This document shows, one piece after another, positions 1-11,222 of a stretch of DNA of 64,000 bases. A model generated the notes under the pieces. That model worked only from the letters and a program-made list of their open reading frames with translations, was not told the origin of the DNA and made no database searches. Both the position numbers and the translations under genes were made by a program. Position 1 is the stretch's first letter. Every line of letters begins with the position of its first letter. This stretch comes from Hydractinia symbiolongicarpus (lineage: Eukaryota > Cnidaria > Hydrozoa > Anthoathecata > Hydractiniidae): positions 14,322,001 to 14,386,000 of the forward strand of contig NC_079883.1 in NCBI RefSeq assembly GCF_029227915.1, written 5' to 3'.

Positions 1-1
1 C

Positions 2-3000
2 AGAAAGCATGGGAAAGAATTTCTGGAGATACAGCAAGAATATGTAAGTGCATGGTTTATTGATGGTACACATTTTTTAAAGATAACCCGGAAAGACTGA
101 GATTAAGAACTAGCCAGACCAAAAGCTTGGAAAGTTTATTAAGGCTCAAATCTGGATAATTTAAGAACCAACCCACCTGCACAGCAGTTCTCAAAAAGAA
201 ATTAAATTTTTTTTCTAAACATTAGTAATGCTTAAATGCAAAAATAGCAAGTGGAAAGCTTAAGTCTTGTAAAATTTATGCTTAGCAACTTCAAGGCTGA
301 AATTAAAATTTTGCCCTTAGCAACTAAGGTTGTAATGAACAATGGAGTTGTTTTTGTAAAAAAAACAACTCCATTGTTTTATGTCTTGCATGGTTACTGT
401 AAAGAATATTATACACACAACAATTTTTAATTTAGCTTCCTTGGAAAACGATTTCAAGTATCATAGAATATTATTACATGTGGAAAACTACAGATAAATA
501 CGTACAGCAGAAACGCCTGAAAGCACAAGAAGGCGACAGCAAAGTCACTCAGATTTTCATTCCAAGCAGTAACACTGCAATTAACTTAACACTGGCTATT
601 CAAGCAACTTCGCAGTATCAAGTCACACCAACAGGCACTCTCGTCACACCAAATTACATGTGTGAAAGCTGCTTTAGTATGTTGTATTTTTAAAAAACAA
701 TTTTCTTTTTGTTTGAGATATTGCTACTAGCTTTTAAAACCCCATGACAACTCTCAAAATAACTTTATTTATCAACAGGCAAAGAGTCAGTGCTTTGGTA
801 TCCTTGGGGTCCTGCTACATCGCAATGTAAACTTTATCTTTGCAAAGACTGCTGGGTATACTGGAAGAAATGTGGAGGGCTAAAAAAGTCAACTAAAACA
901 TGTGAGTACTATATTAGCTTACGTAGCTAGTGTGCTTCATCCTCAATTTTTTATTGTCAAATTGACCATTTATGTGCCATTTAGTTGCAAAAGCTTGCCC
1001 CAAATATATATTTTCTAATTGTTTTCAGCGGAGACAACAAATGATTCTAAAGAGGCCTGTTACAAATGTCGAATATGCAACAAGAAATTTAACCGTGCGG
1101 AACGATTGTCAAGCCATATGACTACTCACAGAGGATACGACTGCAGTGAACCAGGTTGCGGAAAGGTAAAAACTGACATCATACGTGCGTTTTTATAAAA
1201 TATTGTACGGCTCTTGGTCTGGCTTAATGACATTTTATCAAAAATCTAACATTTTGTCAAAAAAAAAATGCAATGAGTCTCAATGGTAAATCTTAGATGC
1301 TGTGCATGCCACGCCAAGGATGGTCTAAATGTGACTAGCCTAAATATAACGAAATAAAACTTGTGCAACTGACCTTCTTTTTTCTCTCTTCTTTTCTTAG
1401 ACATTTAATCTAAAAGCTCATTTGACACGCCATCTAGCCAAAGCACATGGCATTTTCCCTCTTGATAGCAAAATGAAGGTGAAGACGCCATTTATGATGA
1501 CATCCACGCCATTGATGAAAGTCACTCGTTATTTATGCCAACAAAAACTACGCATCATGCATTTTGCAAGAACTCCAACAGACTGCATCGATAGTGTTGA
1601 AATTAAGGCTGAATGTAAGTTGGTGATAGCTGAAAGTTTTTCTAAGGCGTGGTTATTGTGATGACGTATATTTTATTCTCTTTGAACTTCTAGCGATTCG
1701 GCTTGAAATCACCTGAACAACAGTCATAACTCCTTTGAATCTTTTTCAGCATTAAAATGTGTCAGTGTAGAGCAAGCAAAGGTGGTTTTCGAGAAGACTC
1801 GAAAATTCAAAAAGAAACCACTAGAAGAAATTGTAGACACCGTAAAAAAGATGCCAAAGTCTCTCAAATTGAACGTTCGTCCTGGTTCAACTGATCCCTC
1901 ATCTGATCAACGGTATTCTCCAGGTGGAAGAAGAACTGGTTCACCCTTTCAACAAGCACCGACTTCGATTATTAAAGCAAAGACATTGAAAAGTCCGACC
2001 CCAATAATGCCTGGTGGTCATAAACGGCCAGCAGAACACGACCAGCATGGTAAATATATTTAAGTGCCGTAAAATCCATAGAGATGTGGGTTGTCGCACT
2101 GCTTTTCGGTCGCACAGCTGTTTTAGTGGGTCTATAATCAGACATACCTTGGCAGGATTTTTTTAGGGACTAATTTTAGTATAATAGACGCTAGAAAACA
2201 AAATGTTAATCATTAATATCTCCTGTCATTTTTGCGAATTTAAATAGCGTGAAAATTAATTTACTGTGACGATAGAGAGCGGTTTACTTTTAGTATACAG
2301 TTCATCATGTGCTGTTCCGTTGCTTCCTGTTTGCGCTTTGTTTAACCTGCTGTATTATTAAACTTTCGTTGCTTCGATTATTTTTGTATTCTGGTATTTC
2401 ATCTTTGTTGTAACACGTCATATTTTTTTTAGAGCTACCACCCTCCAAAAGACAAGCTCCAATGCCGGCATCGTCACCACTCGGCAGAAAAGGTTACGAA
2501 TGCAGTTATTGTGGAAAACTGCTTCATAATCAAAGTAAGGCTTTTGTGTTCCGTTGCTGCGATATGGCAGTATCTCCTCGTTACGAAAGAAAGTAAGATC
2601 AGTGCTTGCAGCAGGGTCGGTTATTTTGAAATTTGTCTTGCGTTTTAGTGAGTTTACAACATCATGTTCAAATCCATCATGGTGTTAACGGACCACAAAT
2701 ACACATCCCACAGCAGGATTCCCACAAACGCCAATACCAGCATTACCACGACATCCCACCACATAGCTCACATCATCCTTACCCACCACACCACGCACCT
2801 TATCACCATAAAGATAGTATGTCCAATGGCGGAATGTCTCATATGTCTCACAAGAGCTCGAGGCCACCTGCTGGCTCTACCTCTAGAAAACAGTCCTACA
2901 AAGGCATCGTGCAGCAAAATAGAAGAGATGCTGATATGCAATATGTTGATCCGCCTCAAGAATTTTTATTTAATGCCACAAAGGATTCGAAGTGAGTAAA

Positions 3001-3382
3001 ATTGCTAGTGTATTTTCCAATTTGTTGGCACCATGGATAAAATATAGGGACAACTTATGTAGTTAGTACATATTTTAGGTTAAATAGCGATATCCTGAAA
3101 GAATGAAGGAAATGTGTTTTTCTTCGTTGTGTCTTGACGTTTGATCAAGGGCAATAACTTAACTTAATTCGTAAGCCGACGTCATATATAATTCTACACA
3201 ATGTTTTTTTTTTACTACGCAGGAAATCAAGGAGATCACTGCCTACGCGTGTTCAACGAAAAATAGCTCGAAAGCCGTTTGTACAAATCAAATGCTCCCA
3301 AGAATTACGAGATGCTATTATGTGTAAAAAGACAGACCAGAAAGTGAAAAGTGCTGATCCAATAGTGATAGATGATGATTGA
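2..3382 (+). CDS. MTA: MTA-family NuRD subunit with extra C2H2 fingers (5' end outside window)
   Basis: Nine exons fit GT-AG rules and join in frame: 2-43, 436-676, 779-901, 1029-1165, 1401-1614, 1750-2049, 2433-2534, 2649-2991, 3223-3382 (553 residues, then TGA). The order is: end of the SANT domain (FLEIQQEY, then [20 protein letters not shown]); a GATA-type finger (CESC to [13 protein letters not shown]); two C2H2 fingers (CRICNKKF, then [10 protein letters not shown] ending HLAKAH); a segment like the first RBBP4/7-binding motif of MTA1 (VTRYLC, HFARTP, IKAE); a third C2H2 finger ([15 protein letters not shown]); a His/Pro-rich stretch; a second RBBP4-like motif (QRKIARKPF); and an acidic end (PIVIDDD). 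MTA proteins scaffold HDAC1/2 and RBBP4/7 in the nuclear NuRD repressor complex. BAH and ELM2 should lie upstream of base 1. The C2H2 fingers are absent from vertebrate MTA1. Family is certain; the MTA paralogue cannot be assigned. Confidence 0.93.
338..378. repeat. Perfect 18-bp hairpin in MTA intron
   Basis: Arms 338-355 and 361-378 are exact reverse complements with a 5-base loop. It lies in the intron between exons 2-43 and 436-676, 58 bases before the acceptor exon. No coding content. It may be the end of a small palindromic element. Confidence 0.8.
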
Positions 3383-4577
3383 CTAGGGACAAAGGACAAA
3401 AATTGACTTCCGACAGTTTAGATAACAGCAATAACAGGATAATTTGGAATTCTACGATTTCATATTTTTTATTTTGATATTAAATATTATTTATCATTGA
3501 CTAAACACTCGTATTTTTTTTTACCTTAATGGTACTTATTTTCGCCAAATTTGCGATTACGTACCCGCGAAGAATTATTTAAAAATACTATTAGCAAGAA
3601 TGCAATTTTATTCACACAAAACAAAATGAAACGCTCACGGTAAAACGTCACAAAGAAGTTCACTTGTGTGATTTTATTTGGCTTTTCTTACATACAAACC
3701 TTCCAAACAATATCTAACTTTTAAAATTTGCACAATTAAGATATTTAATTTGCTGTTTCTGTTTGAATTGAGTTTATCAAAGGAAAAAATTACTCCTGGT
3801 TTTGAAAATAAGCCTCCCTGCAGAATGTGCCGAATGTTAGTAATTCCGTGCAGTAAAAATTTCGGGCCAAATTTCGCGGAATGTTTTTTTGCTTGTATGC
3901 TCAAAAATCATACTTTTTACGCCTTCTATAGCGCCTCGCCTAGTTGCAACCTAACTTTTAAAGATATATGCGCTAACGGTTTTTCCTGTATCTTTCTTTG
4001 AACAAACAAGGAGTGTTAAAAAAATATGCACCCTTTTTGATAAGCATAGCGTATATTTTTTCAGCCTCAGTAGCCTCAGTATTGTCTACAAAAACTCCTA
4101 TTTCAGCTTCATAATATGCTTAATAAGCACAAAACGTTTAGCACAATGTGAATCTATTGTTTATGAAGGTTAATCTCACAAAAAAGGCTGTATTTGTTGT
4201 TGTTAAACTTGAGACAAGTGGGTGAATCCATATCATTATTCGTGCACACATAAAATTCATTACATATCTTACTGTATTTGCTCTAAAAAGCGCCCGGGCC
4301 CTCGTGGTACTTAGAAGTTTTAAAGTAATTTTTTGTTAGCGTCTGTAGTAAAGTTTTCCTGCCAAAAAACATTAGATTTCCACATTCAGAACTGGGTTTT
4401 CTTTGATATCGGAGTACGAGATGTCAAGGGGTGTATCTACATCAAATCACAGCATTTCTCCCTGGGCTTTTATTTCATCAGACAAAGGATATCAAGCCCT
4501 AATTAAAATGGGTGATAATCATAAATGTTAAGTTTAAATGGCGGGAGCGCTTATTAGGGGAATTACCACGTCAAAAA
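3383..4577. other. Intergenic region between convergent MTA and Kelch genes
   Basis: Holds the two 3' ends. A possible poly(A) signal for MTA (ATTAAA) is at 3479-3484, and an AATAAA for the minus-strand Kelch gene is at 4468-4473, about 105 bases past its stop. The open frame at 3678-4001 has no recognisable domain and I treat it as chance. Nothing else seen. Confidence 0.5.
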
Positions 4578-6263
4578 TTATCGTATAGCGTGTTTAGGTA
4601 CTTTGACGACCGAACAACGCAAACCCATTATTTTACATGGTAAAGCTTGTTCTTCTTTCCATTCATCTTCGTCCAAATTATAACTTTCGACTTCATCTAA
4701 ATATTGCCATGTAGAATTTCTGCCACCAATGATGTATATAGTATTTTCAACTAAAGCGGAGCCAGCACGCCATCGGCAGATACGCGAAGATGCTCCACTC
4801 GACCAGTAATCCAAGTCTATATCGTAAATTTCAACAGATGAAACACACTGCGCATCACTGTACCCTCCGAATACATATATTTTGTTGTTCCGAACTATAG
4901 ATGTGGCACCAGCTCGAGTAATATTTAACGGTGCTATCATGTGCCACTGTCCATCATGAAAATGCTCAGCTGTTGTTAGCTTCCACCCACCAATTGCAAA
5001 CAACCCCTTGTCATTGGCGACTAGTCCATGACTGTATCGCGCTTGATTCATAGGTATAAAGTTGGTCCACATCTGCAAGCCGTCATCGTAATATTCTACA
5101 CTGTCAAGTGCATTGTAATTTCCATCTAAACCTCCACTGACGAACAATTTGTTATTAAAAACACAAACTCCTAAGGACTTGCGTTTTGATAACATTGGAG
5201 TTACTTCTTCCCATCTATTTCGAATTGAGTTGAAATATTCAACACGGTTTAATGGTCCCATGTGACTGTTAAAACCACCTACCACGAACAGCTTGTTATT
5301 AAGAGAGACTGTGCCATGATCATGTCTGGATACAAGCATAGGAGCTAAATGACCCCATTTATTATTTCCAAGTGGAAAAGCAAACGATGAAAGCAAACAG
5401 GAATTCCCATCATATCCACCTGTGGTCATAATTACGTCAGAGGTATTCAGGCACCTTCGCGGCATAATCTTATTTTTATTTTCATCATACCCCATAGAAT
5501 TAGATGCCATCTTTGAAAAAAACACTTCTGGTATGATGCTGTGATATTGATTGACGCCTTGGGTTATAGCTACTGCATCCGTTATAAACGGCACACGAAT
5601 GCATTGAAACAGTTCTTCAAAATATTGTGATCTTTTGTCATAATCGAATTCCAGCCACTTGAGAAATGCTTTCAATACAATATCTTCGCATGGAACTTCG
5701 ATTGAGTCATTCGATAACACATCGAAAATTTCTTCCTTGCTTAAATGCAAAAACTCATTTTCATTCATAACCTGCAAAAATTCTTCTTGGATAAGTTTTA
5801 TGGCTCTTTGTGCTAGATTTTCGCATCCAAACTTTGCAGCAATGCTTAGAATACCTAAACAGTTTACAGGAGCGAGTACTTTCGCCATGAATTCACAGCA
5901 GTCTTCTCGTAATCGACCTATCATAAAAATATTTGAGCAAATCAGTAATTCTTCGACGTTATCAACAGACAATTCCAATCTTCCAGTGTAGATATACTCA
6001 ATCAAATCATCGACAGTGCTATCTTTAAGTCCAAAATTTTTGAAATTTATCTTTCCTTCAAACTTCTCCCTCATGTTTGTTTGAAGCATGGTTGCAAATA
6101 CATCTGAAGCTGCTGAGAGCACAACTTTGTGCACATGTAATATCTTGCTGTTTAATTCTAAAGTGACATCTGTGTAAAACATTGTTTTAGTGAAAGTGTA
6201 TAACGAATTCAGAAGATTTTCTTTATACATCTTATCACAAATGACTACTACGTCGGTCGCCAT
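4578..6263 (-). CDS. Kelch-like BTB-BACK-Kelch protein (intronless)
   Basis: A single 561-residue frame, a normal length for KLHL proteins. The BTB/POZ domain spans about residues 20-130 (YTDVTLELNSKILHVHKVVL; IEYIYTGRL), BACK about 135-235, then six Kelch repeats from about 280 with GG doublets (TTGGYDG, VVGGFNS, VSGGLDG, AIGGWKL, VFGGYSD, IIGGRNS), each with the conserved W and Y positions. Proteins of this build usually act as substrate adaptors: BTB-BACK binds Cullin-3 and the propeller binds the target for ubiquitination. The start is the only upstream ATG (MATDVVVI), with a stop-rich leader before it. Lack of introns, unlike most neighbours, could mean an old retrocopy, but the frame is intact. 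The KLHL subfamily is not recognisable by eye. Confidence 0.93.
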   Translation of the reverse strand: MATDVVVICDKMYKENLLNSLYTFTKTMFYTDVTLELNSKILHVHKVVLSAASDVFATMLQTNMREKFEGKINFKNFGLKDSTVDDLIEYIYTGRLELSVDNVEELLICSNIFMIGRLREDCCEFMAKVLAPVNCLGILSIAAKFGCENLAQRAIKLIQEEFLQVMNENEFLHLSKEEIFDVLSNDSIEVPCEDIVLKAFLKWLEFDYDKRSQYFEELFQCIRVPFITDAVAITQGVNQYHSIIPEVFFSKMASNSMGYDENKNKIMPRRCLNTSDVIMTTGGYDGNSCLLSSFAFPLGNNKWGHLAPMLVSRHDHGTVSLNNKLFVVGGFNSHMGPLNRVEYFNSIRNRWEEVTPMLSKRKSLGVCVFNNKLFVSGGLDGNYNALDSVEYYDDGLQMWTNFIPMNQARYSHGLVANDKGLFAIGGWKLTTAEHFHDGQWHMIAPLNITRAGATSIVRNNKIYVFGGYSDAQCVSSVEIYDIDLDYWSSGASSRICRWRAGSALVENTIYIIGGRNSTWQYLDEVESYNLDEDEWKEEQALPCKIMGLRCSVVKVPKHAIR

Positions 6264-7605
6264 CTTTGCAAAATTTTGTTTGTTTTGATTTTTGACATAA
6301 ATTATATTCGTAGAAGTTAATTATGCAAAATGGTACCCCGCAATGCTAAAAAAATATATCAAGAGCAGCTGCCATGGTTTACGCGATCTGTTGACTCCCT
6401 GACTGTCGAAAAGATTTAGGATTTGCTGTACATATATTAAATTCCAAATAATACTCGAAATACAAAATAGTGTTCTGCCCAATTATCTATGCTGTTTTTA
6501 AAAAGTGCATGTTGCTTCGTACGTCTAAGACTTACAACTGCATTATGGGCAAGTGAAAACTGCTCTGTTAATGTGAGGTTTTCAAAGTTTTTAAACAAGG
6601 TGCATAATTTTGACCTTATTTAAGGCCAGACCCTTTACACTAAATGCACTTCTGAAGGTAATTTCACAGTGTTTTTATGCAGCTAAGCCTTACAAGAGAT
6701 ATGTTTTGCCCAGATTGCGAACTTGATCTGTTTATAAACAGGACAGCTGGATTATGCATGCATGGCCAGATATGTTTTTTTGACCTGATTATGTTGTGCT
6801 GACAGGATTACGAACGCTGATATAATGGCTGGCCAGGCAGGCTGTGATTAACATTCCCTTCGAAATTTTGTGAATGTCTTACGTAAGTTTTCTCTGCAGG
6901 ATAAAACACCATTGAAACTAGGCATAGCGAAAAAAGTATCGACGTAATTCTTAATCACTATGATATAAATGATATAAAAGCCGGTCGGCCCCAATTATCT
7001 TCGTTCTGTAGATGACTTGATTTTTTCGGCAGGCAAATATAGTTACCTGTTAGTTTCCTGTTTTTTATATCAGGGGGGGACAGTCTGTTCTTTGTAGATT
7101 TATTTGAGAACCTGTTCAAAGTCATAATCTATATTTTTTTTCTCTGTTTTACATAAGTGATAGTTTATTAAACTTGCAAAGGGAAAAAAGAAAACTTGCA
7201 CATGTTTCATAACCTGTAAGGGGTTCAGCAAACTTGTGAAGGGACGAGAAAATTTTGACGTGTTTTGAAAAGGCTTTTAACCATTCATCATGTGTACGAG
7301 GCCGCAAAATGGTGGTCAATATAAAGTGTTATCAAATCTGCTTAATTTGCCAAACTTGTTTTCAGGACTTTTTTCTCCTAATGTTTAACTGGGAAAGAAA
7401 GGTGACGTAAATGTGAAGAAAAAAGCCCTAAGAATGAAGCTGCAAAAATTATATTTGACTAGTTTTGAGCATTGTGCACTAAATAGAAAATAAAAATCGC
7501 AAATAGAAAATAGAAGGCTTAAATTGCTTTGATAAGGATTATCTATATGTTCTCTCTAGTGCAATCATTTAACTTATCAGGACCAACTAGAGCAATGCAG
7601 CGAAT
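6264..7605. other. Upstream region of the Kelch gene with a diverged dispersed repeat
   Basis: No coding signal. Bases about 6690-7020 contain degenerate pieces of the repeat better preserved at 9465-9655 (GCCGGYCKGCCCC near an ATTAT core, and CTGTTTATAAAC near GGATTATG). The rest is AT-rich unique-looking sequence. Confidence 0.45.
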
Positions 7606-8415
7606 TCAATCGAGCGATTTAACAGCAAGTCTGTTTTTTTGCTTTGTGTGAACTAAGTAAAGTACGGAGAATCCTCGTTCAGCATTAGCGGTACTGGGTG
7701 GAATTAGTAGGGATAACTTAAAGATTTGCATAATTTGCGAATACTGCTCATAATTACCAAACATATCTTTGTAAATTAAGTCGGGTGAAATCGGGTGTTC
7801 GGATATGTACATATCAATATTGGCAGCTTCCCCTCTTTAACCATAGAGAGCACTTTGTTGTTGAGCTTTTTCTCCAAGTCTTTTAATAATTTACCATAAT
7901 CTTCTAAAAAATAATCAGAGGTTCCCTCAACTTGGTCGGAGACATTAAATAATGGTAGTGCTGAGTTAACTTCACCTTGAAATGTTGAAGATTTTTCATT
8001 GCCATAAAAATTAACCAACTCTGAATCAAGCCTTTTTTACCTTCATCATTTTTTGTGCAGTTTGGATTGAACATGTCGAAGGCTAAAAATTCTTTGTCGG
8101 TAATTTGCATTGCACTGTTAAGTTCTAAAAACAGTTCATCCATAAAAAGATATTTAACTCTAGTTTTAAAACTAGTTCTTCTAGCCAGTTCCATTCTTTC
8201 CAATCAAACATGCAAAACACATATTCCTTAAAAAATGTGCCATCATGTTCTTGGATGCATTGGTGAAACCTGTTCAAAGTCAACAAAATATTGTCATTGT
8301 AGCAAATGTCTCTAGGCTGTGATTCTGACAATATTTTACCAAATTTAAACAGGTTTTTTCGTTGGTAATAATTCGTAAGCAATTTTTTTCTCAGAGACGT
8401 TTGCTCAAGAAACAA
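7606..8415 (-). pseudogene. Decayed hAT-family transposase
   Basis: Four overlapping minus-strand frames (8125-8415, 7904-8203, 7776-8018, 7606-7812) continue one another, so at least three frameshifts have broken one gene. The last piece carries the hAT C-terminal dimerisation signature (STANAERGFSVL, then KQKNRL). An in-frame TGA follows SLD, with about 15 further plausible residues after it. A TTYYQR/NLFKFGKI-type stretch and a Lys-rich LLKDLEKKL stretch are visible upstream. hAT transposases cut and paste DNA with 8-bp target duplications. I found no convincing terminal repeats, and this copy cannot be active. Confidence 0.72.
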
Positions 8416-9464
8416 TAAATACTTATAACTTAATGAGTCTAATCTCTCTTTATTACAATTTTTACTTCTATTTAACTATTGTACAATTCTTCTTTATTTT
8501 TAAAATTCGCTATAAAATTATTTACTAAAACTACGTTTATGATTAAGCGTACTTGATATTTTAAAGAAGCAAAATGAAATTTGCTTTGCAATGTCTTCTT
8601 TTGACTTTTAAAAACTAAGGGCTAGGACACATGATGGTTTACTATAAACGATAAGAAGTTATGCGCTAGTTCTAATTAGATCGATAGCCATCTGTTCCGT
8701 ATAATTGTAGCTATGTAACTCTAAAATATAAAAAATTAAAAGGAAAGAAGTTTAACTGATGCATCTATAGTCAACTCAGCTCGTATTCTACTCTTTTAAC
8801 TTCGTTATAGTGTAGATAAAGATTATGGAGTGTTCCTATGAAAAAGAATGCAATTAATAAAAAACATTTGAATGTTGTCAATTTCATAATAGAACAATCA
8901 TAGAACAATTATCGTTTGAAATACATTCAAGCAGGAATGTTGTAATTCACATTGTTTTTTAAAAACAGATGTTCATTGAAAAAGCTTTTATCAACTGCGA
9001 AACAACTGTTATGTTATACACATGTTTGAACACTGAAAACATACAAATATTGACCAATAAAATTGTGATTACCAACCTTTTTCCCAGGGCTGTATTGAAT
9101 TTGACAGGAAACCGTACACTAGCCTACGTTCACAGAAGTAGTGTTGGGCCTATAACATAGGTTGAAGCTAACATCCACTCGATTTATTTTGAAATGGCAA
9201 AGTGAGTAAAGATGGTGGTAGGCTTATGAATTCAAAACATTCAAATGTTACATATGAATGATCACATGTACGTCAAATCCCAGCTGTTTAAACGTTTTGA
9301 AGATCGTAAATTTGTTGCTGAAAAAACACATACTACTTAGAGCTTTTATTTACTTAATTTACTAGTTTTTTTTTTCTTTGCATTTTTTATTTTTTCGGGA
9401 TAAAAATTTGGGATCCCATACCGGTAATCCGGTAGCAAAATCTCTCTGGATACATCGGTGCGTA
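8416..9464. other. Non-coding AT-rich stretch
   Basis: No homology to any protein family is visible. The 63-codon frame at 8969-9160 has no domain and no splice context. Part may be the 5' half of the hAT element decayed beyond recognition. Confidence 0.4.
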
Positions 9465-9655
9465 CATAAGCCGGCCTGCCCCGATTATGTTCGTTTTATA
9501 AGTGCCAAATAATATTTTTTAACTTTCGTACATAAGCCGGACAGTCCTGATTATGTTGCCCTGATTATGTATTTTTTGGCCTGTTTATAAACTGGGCAAG
9601 CTGCCATACATAATTGGGGCAGCGTTCATAATCCGGGCAGAACAGATAAACCTAT
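9465..9655. repeat. Dispersed inverted repeat (CTGCCCCGATTATG family)
   Basis: A motif like GCCTGCCCCGATTATGTTCG near 9475 recurs as its reverse complement (CATAATTGGGGCAG, CATAATCCGGGCAG) near 9612-9640, with further direct copies near 9535-9570. The same motifs occur, more diverged, at 6690-7020. This fits a small non-autonomous element or a satellite-like repeat dispersed in the genome. No coding capacity. Confidence 0.55.
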
Positions 9656-11222
9656 TGACAATTTAAGTTCTTTGTTTATTTCATGTTATTGACATTGCCC
9701 CTAAAACATATGGCAGGGAATTACAACTTTTTTTTCTTAGTAGTTATTCTCTGCAGGTTAGGACACGGTTGTCACAAATTTTTTGTAATAATCTGCCTTA
9801 ATAATCTGCCTACGTTTTGTATTTAGTTCTATACTTGCAGACTTGGTAGTTTTTTCTGTTCAAAAATCTTATTTCTAAGTAATTATACTCTGGTCTTGTT
9901 TACCAGTTTGAGTGTGGTGGCTTCAACACCACTTATTATGGCAAAACTATTTGCCACTTTAAGGTCAAAATGTGCAAGCACTTGAGATATTGCATCATAC
10001 CGATAAACCTGTTAACAGTTCTTTAACAGCTGTCTGCTGTTCGGGATCATAGACATGACTGTGATTATGCCCTACTGTCTTGTAATTTTACTGTGTTACG
10101 CAGTGACAGTAGTTATGTTCAGTTAACCTTGAAGGAGAGTTGCTCATTAATTGAGGTAAACCTCCTCTTAATAAAGCAATTACTTTATTTTTTTTAAAAA
10201 CTATTCTAGCATGAAATGTTCTATTGTTCTTGATATGCAATTTTGATTTAAATTGACTTGAAAATTTTAGAAAAGCCTTCTGTATGTGGTGCCAAAGACA
10301 CCAAAAATCTGTACATGAAAACTTTTGACTTTAAACGAAGAACGTCTAGTTTGTATTCAAGAAATCTGCGCAACATCTTTTAGCTTTTGCATATCTATGA
10401 AGAATGATCTTCAATTAAAGAAATGTAATGTCAGCATTTTTAAAAGTTAGTTGACTTTTAAAAATATAATTTTAGCAACATTACTTTTGTGTCTGTTTTC
10501 AGGGACTTAAAAATACTCTGGACTTTGTTTCTTTTAGACATTAATATGCATTATTAGGGTGTACAGGGCCATATATGAAGGAATTCTGCACAACTTTGCT
10601 AATTTTAACCCTCCAGCCCTTTCCCTGTCCATTCCTGTCTGATTTTTTTAACAAACCCCTTTCTATGTCCATGTGAACACAAGTTGTGACAATATTTTCT
10701 TGAAGCTATGTATAACTTTTCAGTAAAAGCAGGAAAATTCTCTAGACAAAAAGAACCACCAAGAATTTTTCTATTCACAATGCCTCCCACGTAAATGGAT
10801 ATTAAAACTCTAAAAAGACACTGTATCAGCATCAAATACAAAAAAATTATCTGTAAGAGATGTCAGCTTATGGCTGAACAACGTCTCTCCCCCTGTCTGC
10901 TTTCGTCTCGACATTTGCTAACTCCTCTCCCCTATGTAGGTGCAGATCCCTTATGAATGGTCCCTACTTATTATAGCACTACAAAATTGTAATTTTTTTA
11001 GAAAGAATATTAACGTATAGCACACCTAAAAGCATGCCTAAATCCACTTGCCGTGTTTTTTTGCTGCATACATGGTGAAATCTCCCTGAAATTAGCCTGT
11101 CCAGTTAACGTATTCTCATTCAGTGAATGGAGATCAACAATAGTGCTCACTGACAAAATATGCAATAATTTTTTACATAGATTTTGCTTTTGTTTTTTAA
11201 AATGTTTTGTTTTTTCTAGAAA
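9656..11222. other. Non-coding region upstream of the SDR gene
   Basis: No credible coding sequence. The minus frame at 10605-10841 has no domain. A polypyrimidine run ending TTTTTTCTAG sits immediately before the SDR start codon (AG at 11218-11219). Confidence 0.45.

Noticed and set aside
3678-4001. 107-codon plus-strand frame and its antisense 3674-3904
   Set aside because: No recognisable domain, no splice partners, located between two 3' ends.
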